Below, one piece after another: positions 1 through 10,000 of a stretch of 64,000 bases of DNA. This DNA comes from Gemmatimonadota bacterium (lineage in GTDB: Bacteria; Gemmatimonadota; Gemmatimonadetes; Longimicrobiales; Gaopeijiaceae): assembly GCA_016209885.1 (NCBI GenBank), contig JACQVF010000101.1:51962-115961 (forward strand), in the 5' to 3' direction. A program made the position numbers and the translations under genes. Each line of letters begins with the position of its first letter. The first letter of the stretch is position 1. The notes under the pieces are model-generated. The model had not been told where the DNA came from and ran no database searches. It worked only from the letters and a program-made list of their open reading frames with translations.

Positions 1-594
1 GTACTTGCTTCCCGGCTGGAAGAGGAGCGCATTGTCCTTGAAGTACTCCAGCGCATCCACGAGGTCCGTGTACCGCTTCTTGTTGAAAAACTCCTCGCCC
101 TGGGGGTCGTAGTGCCGGATCCCGGAGAGGTGGCCGGCAAGCTGGCGGATCGTGATCGTTGGGTGCTTCTCCGGCCACTGCGGCACGTACTTCCGCACCG
201 GCGCGTCCAGGTCGATCTGGCCGCGCTCGACCAGCACGGCGAGCCCCGTCCCGGTCATCGCCTTGGCGATGCTCCCGCTCCGGAACTTCGTGATCGGGGT
301 CACCGGGATACGGTGCTCCACATTCGCGTAGCCGAACCCCTCCGACCAGACGATCTCACCGCCCACAGCCACGGCCACCGACAGCCCGGGTATGCCCTGC
401 TCTTCCATGAGCGCCGACAGGAGCGTTCGGGAGTCCACGATCGCGGCCTCGTACCGCTTCGCGATCGGCGTCATGTAGGAAGGTTGCCCGTACGGCTGCG
501 GAAGCGCCGACGCGGGCGCCCACGCCGCCAGTGCCAGGGAGACTAGAAGCAAGCGCGTGACCCGCGCCGCCACGGAAACAGTGCTGACTCTCAT
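1..594 (-). CDS. Class C beta-lactamase-family serine hydrolase, C-terminus off the window
   Basis: Translating the minus strand from the ATG at 594 gives 198 open codons that run off the left edge, so the gene is partial. The N-terminus is a Sec signal peptide with a hydrophobic core at about residues 14-30. The SxxK motif of the class C beta-lactamase/DD-peptidase/LACTB fold is at S108-I-A-K111, in the context FRSGSIAKAMT, and HLSGIRHY follows at about residue 155. The start is supported by GGAGG five bases upstream. Known members hydrolyse beta-lactams, D-peptides or esters in the periplasm; the substrate cannot be told here. It follows a decayed TonB-receptor fragment, so it may be its own transcription unit. 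The family is sure; the function is not. Confidence 0.85.
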   Translation of the reverse strand, partial: MRVSTVSVAARVTRLLLVSLALAAWAPASALPQPYGQPSYMTPIAKRYEAAIVDSRTLLSALMEEQGIPGLSVAVAVGGEIVWSEGFGYANVEHRIPVTPITKFRSGSIAKAMTGTGLAVLVERGQIDLDAPVRKYVPQWPEKHPTITIRQLAGHLSGIRHYDPQGEEFFNKKRYTDLVDALEYFKDNALLFQPGSKY

Positions 595-721
595 GGACCC
601 CTCCGTCGTGTAGGAGCTCCCGGCAGAGTGGACCTCATCCAGTGAGGCGAGCGCGCGAGCAGCCGAGGGGACGAGGGCCCGCCGGATAACGAACTCCATG
701 CCCCAGTCGAGTGCGCAGACG

Positions 722-1324
722 CTACCCCTGCAGGGCGCGGACCGCAAGGTGTCCACCACGCGTCAACGCCCGAACCCGAGCCAGAGACGCCGCGCTGCGG
801 TCCTGGGAAGGGCACGACCCGACGGCTGAACTGGCCGCCGGGTCGTGCCCGCGAACGCTGGCTAGCGCAGAGTTGCAGGGCTGGTAGTTCCCGCCCTGCC
901 GGACCGTGAACTCCCAGATCGGCCGGCCCTGTACGCCCCGCTTCGTGAAGATCTGGATGACTCCGTTCGAGGCTTCGGTCCCATACAGGGTGGCCGCCGC
1001 CGGACCCTTGATGATCTCGAGGCTCTCGATGTCGTTGATGTTCAGGTCGTCGATCCGCCTCATCTGCGGACCACCCCGGCCGGGCGGACCGCCGCGGGTG
1101 TTGTCCACCCGGATCCCGTCGACGTAAATCAGCGGATCGCTGGCCGGCGCGGGGCTGGTGACCCCACGAATGCGAATGGAGCCCGAGCCGCCGACCATCC
1201 CCGTGGATGGGACAACCATGACCCCCACCACGTTTCCGATCGCCCGCTTCTGCGCGCCGCCGGGCGTTCCGGTAACCACAATCTCATCGAGGGCCAGGTG
1301 AGTCCGCGCGCACCGGCACCTCAC
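722..1324 (-). pseudogene. Decayed SusC-type TonB receptor remnant (plug domain only)
   Basis: An open frame of 200 codons whose middle (about 1297 down to 881) matches the plug domain of the SusC receptors at 7097 and 55925: LDEIVVTG, QKRAIGN, PLIYVDG, IESLEIIKGPAAATLYGTEAS and GVIQIFTK-type motifs in order. Signal peptide, carboxypeptidase-like domain and the whole beta-barrel are missing. The homology begins directly beside the stop codon of the upstream VPS10/BNR gene. Compared with the 55925 receptor, about 29 plug residues after QKRAIGN are gone without breaking the frame. The rest of the frame down to 722 has no recognisable content. This is a dead gene fragment, not a working receptor. 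Confidence 0.85.
810..850. terminator. Strong hairpin, candidate terminator
   Basis: A perfect 11-bp inverted repeat (GGGCACGACCC at 810-820 and its complement at 840-850) encloses a second 4-bp stem (CGGC/GCCG) separated by a 2x2 mismatch, with a 7-base loop. It lies just past the TonB remnant and before the class C hydrolase gene, where a terminator for the susC-susD-hydrolase-VPS10 transcript would be expected. No T-run follows on either strand, so Rho-independent action is not proven. Confidence 0.45.
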
Positions 1325-4300
1325 CCCCTCGCGGCAAACCGCCGCCGGAACTGCGCGAGCTCTGTATCCACCAGCTTCTGCAGCCTGGCGACCTGCGCGT
1401 CGACGCGCGCGGAGAGGTCCCGGAAGAGCTCGTGCGCCTGCGCAGTGGGCGGCGCATCGCTCAGCTCCGTGAGTCCGAACAGGGTGGATAGCTTGTCGTT
1501 CAACCTGGTCGGATAGTTGATGAGGTCCTGCGTCGCCTTGGCGCGGAACTGGATGAGCTGCTCCTCGATCCGGTACAGCTCGCGGGTGATGGCCTCGGCG
1601 GCGCGCGAGGCATCGCGGCCGCGGCCGGCCGCTTCCGCGTTACGGACCGCCGCCTCGACGTCGCTGCGCAGCCCCCGGATCCTCAGCACGACCTGGTGGG
1701 TCTCCGTGATCTTGTCGCGGACCGCCAGGAGGAATCGGTGCAGCTCGGCGTACTGCGCCGGGGTCATGTCGATGCGGGGATCCTTCCCCACCTCGAAGTC
1801 CCGGGCCTGGCTCGCGCCGCCGATGGCGAGCGTCACCCGATAGCTCCCGGGCGGCAGCAGGGGACCCCTGGGATTGTGCCGCCGGAAGATCGCGCCCTCG
1901 AGGGCGAGCGGACCGGGATAGCGCATGTTCTCCCAGACGAAGCGGTTGAGCCCCACCTGGGCCGCGATCTCCGGGGCGCCGGACGACGTCCGTGCAAACC
2001 GCCGCACCACCTCACCCGTCGCATCGGTGATGGTCAGCGTCACCTCGCCCGCCGGCGGCTGCCCCAGGTAGTAGTAGATCACGACTCCGTTCGGCGGGTT
2101 CGTGCCCACCGCCGTAGAGCCGGCCTCGGTCCCGCCCGGCCGCGCCACCGCACCGACGGAGCCCTCGCGGAAGCGGACCACCGGCTCCGGCTGGAAGAGA
2201 TGGACCGTTGATGCCAGGACTTCGCCCGTGAGCTGCCGGAGAACGTGCAGCCCATCAAGGATCCAGAACGAACGCCCGTGCGTGGCGATCGCCAGCTCGT
2301 TGCCCTTCACCTCCATGTCGTGAATCGGCACCAGCGGGAGATTGAGCTGCAGAGGCTGCCACCTCCCGCCGTCGTCGATGGAGACGTAGGCCCCGGTCTC
2401 CGTGCCCGCGTAGAGGAGCCCCCGCCGCTGCGGGTCCTCGCGGATCACCCGGGTGAAGTCGTTCTCCCGGATCCCGTTCGTGATCTTGTTCCACGTCCTG
2501 CCGTAGTCGCTCGTCTTATAGAGGTACGGCGTCAGGTCATCGAGCTTGTATCGCGTCGCCGCCACATAGGCGGCCGCCGCATCATGCGGCGAAGGCTCGA
2601 TGATGCTGATCATGGTGAACTCGGGCAGATCCTTCGGCGTCACGCTCTCCCAGCGCTTTCCGCCGTCGCGCGAGACGTGGATGAGCCCGTCGTCCGAGCC
2701 CGCCCACAGCACCCCCGGCTGCGCCGGCGATTCATCGAAGGCGAAGACCGTCGCGTACCATTCGATCCCGGTGTTGTCCCGCTTGATGGGCCCCCAGGAC
2801 GGACCCGTGTCCTCGGGGTCGCCCCACCCGGGCGTCGGCTCCAGGGTCTTCGGGTCCGCCCGCGTCAGGTCCGGGCTCACGATCTCCCAGCTCCGGCCCT
2901 CGTTCGTGGACTTGTGCACGAACTGGGAGGTCACGTACAGGACGTTCGGGTCGTGAGGCGAGAGGATGACCGGGTAGACCCACTGGAATCGGTACTTGAG
3001 ATCCCGGCCGCCCCAACCCCAGTACATCTCGGGCCACGGCGAGATGTCGCTGACCTGCCGCGTCCGGTGATCGTAGCGCGTCAGGTAGTAGTGATCGCCG
3101 GAGTAGACGATGTTCGGGTCATCGGGCCGGACCGCCGTATAGCCGTCTTCGCTTCCACCGATCGTGTACCATTCCTGCTCACCGATCTCCCCGAAGTCGG
3201 AGCGGCTGGGGACCGAAAGCGTCGAGTTGTCTTGTTGGTTCCCGTAAACCCGGTATGGGAACTGGTTGTCCGTGGTCACGTGGTAGAACTGCGCCGTGGG
3301 CTGGTTGTAGATGCTCGACCATGTCTTTCCGCCGTCGAATGATACCGTGCCGCCGCCGTCGTTCGATTCGGCCATGCGGCTGGGATCGCGAGGGTCGATC
3401 CAGAGGTCGTGGATGTCCCCGTGGGGCGCGGGGAGCCGGATGTACGTCCGCCCGCCGTCCGTCGACTTCCAGAGGCTCGTGTTCAGAACGTAGACCGTCT
3501 CCGGGTCCTTCGGGTCCGCGACGATGTGATGGTAGTACCAGGGACGCTGGAGCAGCTCCGCCCTCTGACTCGTGAGCTGCCAGGTGACCCCGGCATCGTC
3601 GGAACGGTAGACACCGGATCGGTCGCGCTCCGCCTCGATGATGGCCCAGAGGCGGGCCGCATTCGCCGGCGATACCGCGATCCCGATACGGCCCCGATTC
3701 GTGCCCTCGGGTAGCCCGCGGTTGCGCGTGAGCTCCGTCCATGTGCGGCCGCCATCCGTGCTCTTGTGGAGTCCGCTCGACGGACCCGCGGCGCGCAGAC
3801 CCCACGGGTAGCGCCGCGCCTCCCACGTGGCGGCATACAGCACCTGAGGATCTCGCGGGTCCATGGCGAGATCGATGGCGCCCGTCCGCTCGTTCGGGAA
3901 GAGAACTTTCTCCCACGTCCGTCCGCCGTCCGCGGAGCGGAAGACGCCACGCTCGGGGTTCGGGCCCCAGGCGTGTCCGAGAGCCGCCACGTAGACCACG
4001 TCGGGGTCGCCAGGGTGAACGCGGATGCGCCCGATCTGGCGTGTGGCCTCGAGCCCCACGCGCGTCCAGCTCTTTCCGCCATCGCCGGACCGGTAGACCC
4101 CGTCGCCATGGGAGATGTTGCCCCGAATGCACGCCTCGCCGGTCCCCACGTAGACCACCTCGGGGTTCGACTGCGAGACGGCAATGGCACCGATGGAGCC
4201 CGAGCCGAAGTAGCCGTCGGACACGTTTCGCCAGGTATAGCCCCCGTTCTCCGTCTTCCACACGCCTCCGCCCGTGGACCCCAGGTAGAAGATCAAGCGA

Positions 4301-4536
4301 TTCTGCGGATCGCCGGCGATGGCCACGGAGCGCCCGCCCCGGTACGGGCCGAGCGACCGCCAGCTCAGGGCCTGGAGGGCCGAGGCCGGCACCTCGGACG
4401 GTCGGGACGCCGGCGATGTCGGCTCGGGACGTGCGGCCTGCCCCCTGGCCTGCCCGGTGGGCGCCCACAGCGCAAGGGGCAGAAGGACGCCTGCGAAGCG
4501 ACGGAAGCGGACGAGGGCTGCGCTCTCGAATGGCAT
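1321..4536 (-). CDS. Exported VPS10/sortilin-like BNR-repeat beta-propeller protein (copy 1)
   Basis: A 1,071-residue exported protein with a Sec signal peptide ending near the GQARGQ stretch. Many Asp-box/BNR repeats (S/x-D-G-G-x-T/S-W, for example in YRSGDGGKSW, FRSADGGRTW, HKSTDGGRTW) show a multi-blade propeller of the sortilin/VPS10 N-terminal type, often misnamed glycosyl hydrolase. Landmarks shared with the two paralogues are HGD-x-HDLWIDP, QQDNS and GWGDPED-like loops, then a C-terminal Ig-like part and an alpha-helical end. The ATG at 4536 is chosen because GGAGG sits seven to eight bases upstream; a GTG at 4551 would overlap that site. It closes a susC-susD-serine hydrolase operon, suggesting an outer-surface or periplasmic role in peptide handling. 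No catalytic residues can be named. Confidence 0.85.
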   Translation of the reverse strand: MPFESAALVRFRRFAGVLLPLALWAPTGQARGQAARPEPTSPASRPSEVPASALQALSWRSLGPYRGGRSVAIAGDPQNRLIFYLGSTGGGVWKTENGGYTWRNVSDGYFGSGSIGAIAVSQSNPEVVYVGTGEACIRGNISHGDGVYRSGDGGKSWTRVGLEATRQIGRIRVHPGDPDVVYVAALGHAWGPNPERGVFRSADGGRTWEKVLFPNERTGAIDLAMDPRDPQVLYAATWEARRYPWGLRAAGPSSGLHKSTDGGRTWTELTRNRGLPEGTNRGRIGIAVSPANAARLWAIIEAERDRSGVYRSDDAGVTWQLTSQRAELLQRPWYYHHIVADPKDPETVYVLNTSLWKSTDGGRTYIRLPAPHGDIHDLWIDPRDPSRMAESNDGGGTVSFDGGKTWSSIYNQPTAQFYHVTTDNQFPYRVYGNQQDNSTLSVPSRSDFGEIGEQEWYTIGGSEDGYTAVRPDDPNIVYSGDHYYLTRYDHRTRQVSDISPWPEMYWGWGGRDLKYRFQWVYPVILSPHDPNVLYVTSQFVHKSTNEGRSWEIVSPDLTRADPKTLEPTPGWGDPEDTGPSWGPIKRDNTGIEWYATVFAFDESPAQPGVLWAGSDDGLIHVSRDGGKRWESVTPKDLPEFTMISIIEPSPHDAAAAYVAATRYKLDDLTPYLYKTSDYGRTWNKITNGIRENDFTRVIREDPQRRGLLYAGTETGAYVSIDDGGRWQPLQLNLPLVPIHDMEVKGNELAIATHGRSFWILDGLHVLRQLTGEVLASTVHLFQPEPVVRFREGSVGAVARPGGTEAGSTAVGTNPPNGVVIYYYLGQPPAGEVTLTITDATGEVVRRFARTSSGAPEIAAQVGLNRFVWENMRYPGPLALEGAIFRRHNPRGPLLPPGSYRVTLAIGGASQARDFEVGKDPRIDMTPAQYAELHRFLLAVRDKITETHQVVLRIRGLRSDVEAAVRNAEAAGRGRDASRAAEAITRELYRIEEQLIQFRAKATQDLINYPTRLNDKLSTLFGLTELSDAPPTAQAHELFRDLSARVDAQVARLQKLVDTELAQFRRRFAARG

Positions 4537-4649
4537 CGGTATGCCCTCCACAGAGAATGAGGAACGGATCGGATGGAAGCGCGCGTCATCAAGCTACGCT
4601 GCGCGCGAATGCGAGGCGAGAGGCCGACGGGCGGGGCGGGCGAGCCCGC

Positions 4650-5627
4650 TCACCGCCAGGCTTTTACCAGGTCCTCAGCGATCCTGCCGATGGCCGCCTC
4701 CAGCTCCACGAAATCGCCGCGATTCTCGTTCGTGAAGACGGACACCACGGTGGGTCCGCCCTCGTAGTAGAGAATGCCCACATCGCTCCCCGAGTACGGA
4801 GCCCAGTCCCCCGTCTTGTGCGCCAGTACCACGTCCTGGAACCGAATGCGCTGCGGCAGCCGCGAGCTGGAGACCTGGCGCTTGAGGATGTCGATCATCT
4901 CGCTGGTATGCTCGGGCGAGGCAAGCTCGCCGTTGTGGAGCTGCTCCAGCAGCCGCGACATCTCGCGGGCCGTGCTGCGGCCGAGCCACTCCGCGGAATC
5001 GCGCACGAACCGCTCGCGCGCCGCGGGGTCCGCGGGCGATCCGCGCTCGAACACCTCGCGGTCGGAGAGCGACGCCGCCGCCGGGTCCGCGAACTCGAGC
5101 ACTCGCCGGAACCGGCCGCCCGTCGTCGACTTGAGCCGCGTTTCCCTGTACCCGAGCGCCGCCAGCATCTCGTTCACGCGCTCCAGCCCCACCCGCTTGA
5201 TCATGATGTCGGTGGCGCTGTTGTCGCTCGTGATGATCATCTCGGTGATGATGTCGCGGTAGGTGGGCTGGAGCCCCGGCGCGAAGTGCTGGAGCACACC
5301 GCTCCCTCGCCGCATGTCCTCCGGCGCGACCACGTACCGCTCGTTCAGGTCGAGAATGCCCGCCTCCGCGTCCCGGTACGCGAGCACCATGACCGGAAGC
5401 TTAATCACGCTCAGCGTGTTCATGGGCTCGTCCGCCCGGATCGCGATCTCCCGGCCCGTAGGGAGATGCTTCGCGTAGACCGACGTCTTCGCGTCCAGGG
5501 CATCCACCCAGGACCGGACCTGATCCTCGAGGCTCGGCGCAGCCGCGCAGGCCGCCACCACCGCACCGAGCATCACGGACAGCGCAGCCGCTGCGAGCAT
5601 TCGAGCCCCCGGCAAGCTTGCTCCCAT
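4650..5627 (-). CDS. Class A beta-lactamase-like serine hydrolase, lipoprotein (copy 1)
   Basis: 325 residues. A lipoprotein signal peptide ends at V-A-A-C27. The penicillin-recognising triad is present: S73-V-I-K76, S134-D135-N136 and K271-T272-G273. The omega-loop Glu-x-x-x-Asn of true class A beta-lactamases is not evident; the stretch after about residue 165 lacks the usual PELN-like pattern, so deacylation may differ and a peptidase, esterase or weak beta-lactamase role is equally possible. The ATG at 5627 is preferred over the longer frame to 5702 because GAGGTG precedes it and the frame upstream only reads an octamer repeat. It lies between susD and a VPS10/BNR gene; an analogous gene follows susD at 53487. 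Confidence 0.85.
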   Translation of the reverse strand: MGASLPGARMLAAAALSVMLGAVVAACAAAPSLEDQVRSWVDALDAKTSVYAKHLPTGREIAIRADEPMNTLSVIKLPVMVLAYRDAEAGILDLNERYVVAPEDMRRGSGVLQHFAPGLQPTYRDIITEMIITSDNSATDIMIKRVGLERVNEMLAALGYRETRLKSTTGGRFRRVLEFADPAAASLSDREVFERGSPADPAARERFVRDSAEWLGRSTAREMSRLLEQLHNGELASPEHTSEMIDILKRQVSSSRLPQRIRFQDVVLAHKTGDWAPYSGSDVGILYYEGGPTVVSVFTNENRGDFVELEAAIGRIAEDLVKAWR

Positions 5628-5670
5628 TGGACACCTCACCCCGGCCGGTGAGCGGGTTCGAGGGTTAGAA

Positions 5671-5698
5671 CCCTGTAACCCTGTAACCCTGTAACCCT
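5671..5698. repeat. Octamer tandem repeat (ccctgtaa)x3.5
   Basis: Three exact copies of the 8-bp unit plus a half copy, in the gap between susD and the class A-like hydrolase. It is preceded by an inverted repeat (GGGTTC...GAACCC at about 5654-5673). The unit length is not a multiple of three, so the short open frames across it are spurious. Confidence 0.9.
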
Positions 5699-5730
5699 CC
5701 AACCCGCCGGCGGCAAGTGGACGATGTGCG

Positions 5731-7026
5731 CTAACCCCTGATATTCGGGTTGCCCTCGATCTCGATCCGCGGCAGCGGCATGCACGTGGTCTCGCCGTAG
5801 GGCACGCCGTCCGGCCCGATCCCCGTCTTGAACGGCAGCTTGTGGCGCAGCATGTCGTTGATGCGATGTCCTTCCAGGAACAGCACGCGGCTCCGCTCCT
5901 GGATGACGTGATCCAGGATCGCCTTCGGATCCGAGCTGGTGAACGGCGGGAGTGCGGCCGCGCTGTGGAACTGGTTGATGATGTTCACCGCGCTCTGTCC
6001 ACCCTCCGCCTCCGCGATGATGAGCTGCGCCTCCTCCCAGCTCGCGAGCCGGTACGAGCTCCCGAACGATGTGTACTTCGTCTGCCAGTAGATGATGCTG
6101 TTGTCCGCGCCCCTGCGGTCCGCCTGCACAACCTTCACCCTCGGGTCCGCGACGCCGCCCCACATCAGGTTCACGTAGTCGAGGTCCACGGAGATCGCGC
6201 CGTTGTTGATGTTGTCCTGGTACATCAGGTTCCAGCGCGTCTGGATCGCGGACGACCGCGTGACCTGTCGCACGTAGCCTTTCGGGACGAGTTTCGCATC
6301 CGCCGCGGCCTCCGCCTTCTTCCCCAGGTCGAGGCGCACGCGGGCGCGTCCCACCAGCGCCATGTTCGCGATATCGTTGCTGCTCGCCGCCCGGGCGCCG
6401 TCGATCGCCTCCGCGAACCGCTGCTCGGCCAGCGCCAGCACGGCCGGCGGCTTCAGGAGCGGACCCTCGTCAATGGCCATGTCGCAGAAGCTCTCGCCCA
6501 GGAGCGCCAGGCTGTAGGCCTCGTGGGCCAGGGCGGTGGCGCGATACACGGGCCTGCTGGGGACCTTCTGATCACCCCACTCGTCCAGGCGTCGCACCGC
6601 GTCCTTACCCTGGAAGCGCGCGGTCTGGAGCGGCCGGTACACGCCGTAGCCGCGGTCCACGCCGGCAGCCGCCGTGAACGCCGTGCACCCCTTCACGTCC
6701 TCGATGTTCGTGATCCGGCGCTGACTCCACAGGAAGATGGCGCGGGCGCCCGTGCTGTGCCGGAGCTCGCCCGAGATCATACCCGTGGCCGGCACGTAGT
6801 TGTTGAACGCACACTCGAAGTCGCCGACCACGCTGGTGATGAGGATCTCCGCGATGGCGGGATCGTCCAGCGCCTCGGCGCCCACCTTCGTGGGCAGCTC
6901 GACCTCGAGTAGGCTCTCGCACCCGGCCAGGACGCCCAGCGCAGCCAGGCTGAGCAGCACCGCCGACGCCCGCAGACGCCCCTTCGGCGCCCGGGAACGC
7001 ACGTGCCTTTCAACGATGGTCCACAT
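5731..7026 (-). CDS. susD: SusD/RagB-family outer-membrane lipoprotein (copy 1)
   Basis: 431 residues, with a lipoprotein signal peptide ending L-A-G-C. The sequence ECAFNNYVPATGMISGEL near the N-terminus and the C-terminal VPYGETTCMPLPRIEIEGNPNI pattern are typical of SusD-like subunits, the TPR-fold lids that hand substrate to a SusC TonB channel. The ATG at 7026 has AAGGAG nine bases upstream, so the GTG at 7050 is unlikely. It lies 70 bases after susC on the same strand. Clear sequence similarity to the susD at 54544 (DFECAF, QAAAFAGYS/TALAHEAYS, ARVRLNLGKK) shows the two are paralogues. The ligand is unknown. Confidence 0.9.
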   Translation of the reverse strand: MWTIVERHVRSRAPKGRLRASAVLLSLAALGVLAGCESLLEVELPTKVGAEALDDPAIAEILITSVVGDFECAFNNYVPATGMISGELRHSTGARAIFLWSQRRITNIEDVKGCTAFTAAAGVDRGYGVYRPLQTARFQGKDAVRRLDEWGDQKVPSRPVYRATALAHEAYSLALLGESFCDMAIDEGPLLKPPAVLALAEQRFAEAIDGARAASSNDIANMALVGRARVRLDLGKKAEAAADAKLVPKGYVRQVTRSSAIQTRWNLMYQDNINNGAISVDLDYVNLMWGGVADPRVKVVQADRRGADNSIIYWQTKYTSFGSSYRLASWEEAQLIIAEAEGGQSAVNIINQFHSAAALPPFTSSDPKAILDHVIQERSRVLFLEGHRINDMLRHKLPFKTGIGPDGVPYGETTCMPLPRIEIEGNPNIRG

Positions 7027-7096
7027 GAGCTTGCACTCCTTCCCCGTCACGCCTGACGCGAACGTTGCCTCGGTCGGCGAACCCGCGTGCGCAACC

Positions 7097-10000
7097 TCAG
7101 AATGTCAGTCTCACGGTCGTCGTGAAGGTGGTGGACGGCGGCAGCCGCGTCTGGTAGTAGCCTCCCCACTCCGTGTGGTCCGCGTTCGCGGCCTCGGGAT
7201 CCACGTCCCGGCGGCCGAAGGTCCCCGGCTGCTTCCACCACAGCGTGGCCACGTTGTGCGTGGCGAAACTCACGGATCCCCGCGACGCCCCGAGCCGTCC
7301 CGCCCACCGCTCGGACAGCGTGTAGACGAGCGAGAGATCACGGAGCTTCGCGAAGCTGCCGTCGATCAGACCCGCGGGCGAGCCGGTGCGCAGGATCTCA
7401 TCGTATGCCGCCAGAATCGGGTCCTTGCGCTCATTGATCGCCAGCGAGTTGCGGAACACCACGTGCGAGCCCCACAGGTCGCCACTGATCTTCTTGTGAC
7501 CGCCCATGAAATCCACCAGCGCGTACAGTCGGATGTTTCGGAAAAGCTGCAGCGTCGTGCTGCCGCCTCCTTGATAGGTGGGCACCGCCGGACCCCAGAA
7601 CACGAACTCCGCCTGGCTGCACGGCACGGGCCGGCCACCCTGGGATGCCGGGCCCTCGCACATCGCGTTCACGATCTTGCCGTTCGCAGCGAACTCGGCA
7701 GAGACCACGCGGTGGTCCCAGATCCCCGCAATGGGATACCCTTCCACGTGCCGCTGTCCGGTGGCCACGCCTTGAATCAGGGGCAGCGCGAGCGGCGGCA
7801 GGCCTCCCAGGCTCACCACCTCGCTGTGGTTGGTCGCGAGGCTGAAGCCCACGTCCCACGCCAGATTCCGGCGCTCGAGGAGTCGCGCGCTCAGCTCGAG
7901 TTCGATCCCCCGGTTCGCCAGCTCGCCCACGTTCACGAACTGCACGCCCGGGAAGCCGCTGGACGGAGCCACGGTCCGCGGCACGATGGCGTCCTTCGTC
8001 TTCTTGTTGTAGTAGGTGAACGCGGCGCTCACGCGCTCGTTCAGCACGCTCGCGTCGAACCCGAGCTCGAGCTCCTCACCCACCTCCGGCTTGAGATCCG
8101 AATTGCCCACCGCCGCCGGCGTCAGGCCCGGCCTGTCGCCGGGCCCCGCCAGCGGCTCGTACAGGCGCCTCGCCGCGAAGACGTCCGGCTGCTTGCCGGC
8201 CCGGCCCCATGCCGCCCGCAGCTTCAAGGCGTTCACCAGCGGCACGTTCCAGAAGGGCTCCTCGTGGATCACCCAGGTGGCGCTGAGTTTGGGGTAGACC
8301 ACGAAGTCGAAGTTCGCGCCGAACGCGCTGTTGTCATCCCCGCGCACCGCCGCGGTGAGGAATGCCCGCTGCTTCCAGCCGAGCTGCTCCTGCACGTAGA
8401 GCCCGAACGTCTTGTTCTCGATGAAGTCCTCGGATCCGGTACGCAGGGCGGCCGCCGCCACGGTGTTGTACCCAGGAACCGGGTACTCGCGCCCGCTCGC
8501 GGAGCTCGTCTCCACCTGCTTGCTGTAATACTGCGTGCCCGCGGACGTCTCGGCGGCGAGATCGGGGGTCACGTTCCACGAGGCCGTGGCCGCGTAGTCG
8601 AGGGTGGCGAACGTCGTCCTCACGTGCTCCAGGTCCTTCGCGCCCAGGCTGCTCGATCGGAAGAAGTACGCAGCCCCTGTGGGGTGGCGCGGGTACTCGT
8701 TCGAGTCCACGGAGTTCACCACGTCGGTCCCGACGGTGATTCGCTGGGTGAACCAGTCTACCGGCCGGTGCCTGACCGTGAGTCCGCCGACGAACCGGTC
8801 CAGCTTCTCGAGCGCCTCGACCGTCGCGATCGCCTCGGGTGGAGATCCGCGATACCCCCGCGTGGGCGTCTCCTTGCGCTGCGGCAGGGTCCACACGATC
8901 TGAGTGGACAGGTCGGTCGCCGACGACGCGAACTGCGTCGTGCTCCGCAGGAACCCCATGTTCGTGCTGAAGTCGAGCTTGTCGCTGGGCGTGAAGTTCA
9001 AATTGCTGCGGGCGTGGAAGTTCTCCTGCCAGTTCCAGTCCACCATCCCCTCCGTCCGCTGGAACTGTCCGGAGAAGTAGTAGCGGAACGTCTCGCTCCC
9101 ACCGGCCACCCCCAGGGCGTACCCCTGGTTATGGCCAGTGCGGAAGGGGGATCGGCCCGCCGCCTCCTCCTCCGCGATCAGGTTCATGCTTCGGATCTGG
9201 CCGGTCTGCGGATCCCGGTCGTAGGCCGTGGGGAACTTCCCGGACGGGTCCGCCAGCCAGGTCGCCCCCTGCTTGACGCTGAGGTCGAACACCGGGCGGC
9301 CCACCGCCCCTTTCTTCGTCGTGATCACGATGACCCCGGTGGAGGCCTCGGTCCCGAAGAGCGTCGCCGCCGCTGGGCCTTTGATCACCTCGATGCTCTC
9401 GATCTCCTCGGGGTTGATGTCGTTCAGGCGGTTGACTCTGCCGGCACGGAAGGGCTTCGGTCCCGCCTGCTGGCTGTTGTCGACCCGCACGCCGTCCACG
9501 TAAATGATCGGCACGCTTGACAGCGTCATGCTCGAGATCCCGCGGACCCGCATGGGACCGCCGGTCCCCACATCGCCGGGCGGCGCGAACCGCGTCACCC
9601 CCGGCACGAGGACGCTCAGGATGCCCTGCACGTCCTGGTACGGAGCTACCTGCATGAGGTCGCTCACCTCGACCCGGGTCACCGAGTTCCCGATGGCCCG
9701 CGCCTGCGTGCCACCGGCCGTGCCCGTCACCACGATCTCGTCCAGCCTGAGAGCCTCTTCCTCAAGCTCGAAGTTCGCCTCCGTCGCGGCGCCCGCGCGC
9801 ACGACCACCTGCTGTGACGCCGCCCGGTATCCAATCCGCTCGACCCGCAGCTCGTGGCTGCCCGCCGGAACGCCCACGAGCAGATAGCGGCCGTTCGCCG
9901 CCGTGAGACCGCCGATGTCCGTTCCCGGGACGTAGACCTGGACCGAGGCCAGGGGTGCCAGGCTCCGAGCGTCCACAACCCTCCCCGTGACCGTCCCTTC

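Noticed and set aside
810..850. Ends of an insertion sequence
   Set aside because: No transposase frame or flanking target duplication is seen around this hairpin or around the repeat at 10384-10416.
1321..4536. Sialidase or glycosyl hydrolase activity for the BNR-repeat proteins
   Set aside because: Asp-box repeats are structural. The Arg triad and other catalytic residues of sialidases are not apparent, and the layout fits the VPS10 type.
4650..5627. Antibiotic-resistance beta-lactamase
   Set aside because: Only the general fold motifs are present, the deacylating Glu is not evident and the gene follows a nutrient-uptake pair. The claim would exceed the evidence.
5650..5680. A gggttcgag segment like a tRNA T-arm
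   Set aside because: No acceptor stem, anticodon arm or other tRNA part can be folded around it; it belongs to an inverted repeat beside the octamer tract.
5671..5698. Short direct repeats as a CRISPR array
   Set aside because: The units are 8 bp, directly abutting and without spacers; this is a simple tandem repeat. The same holds for 33143-33198.
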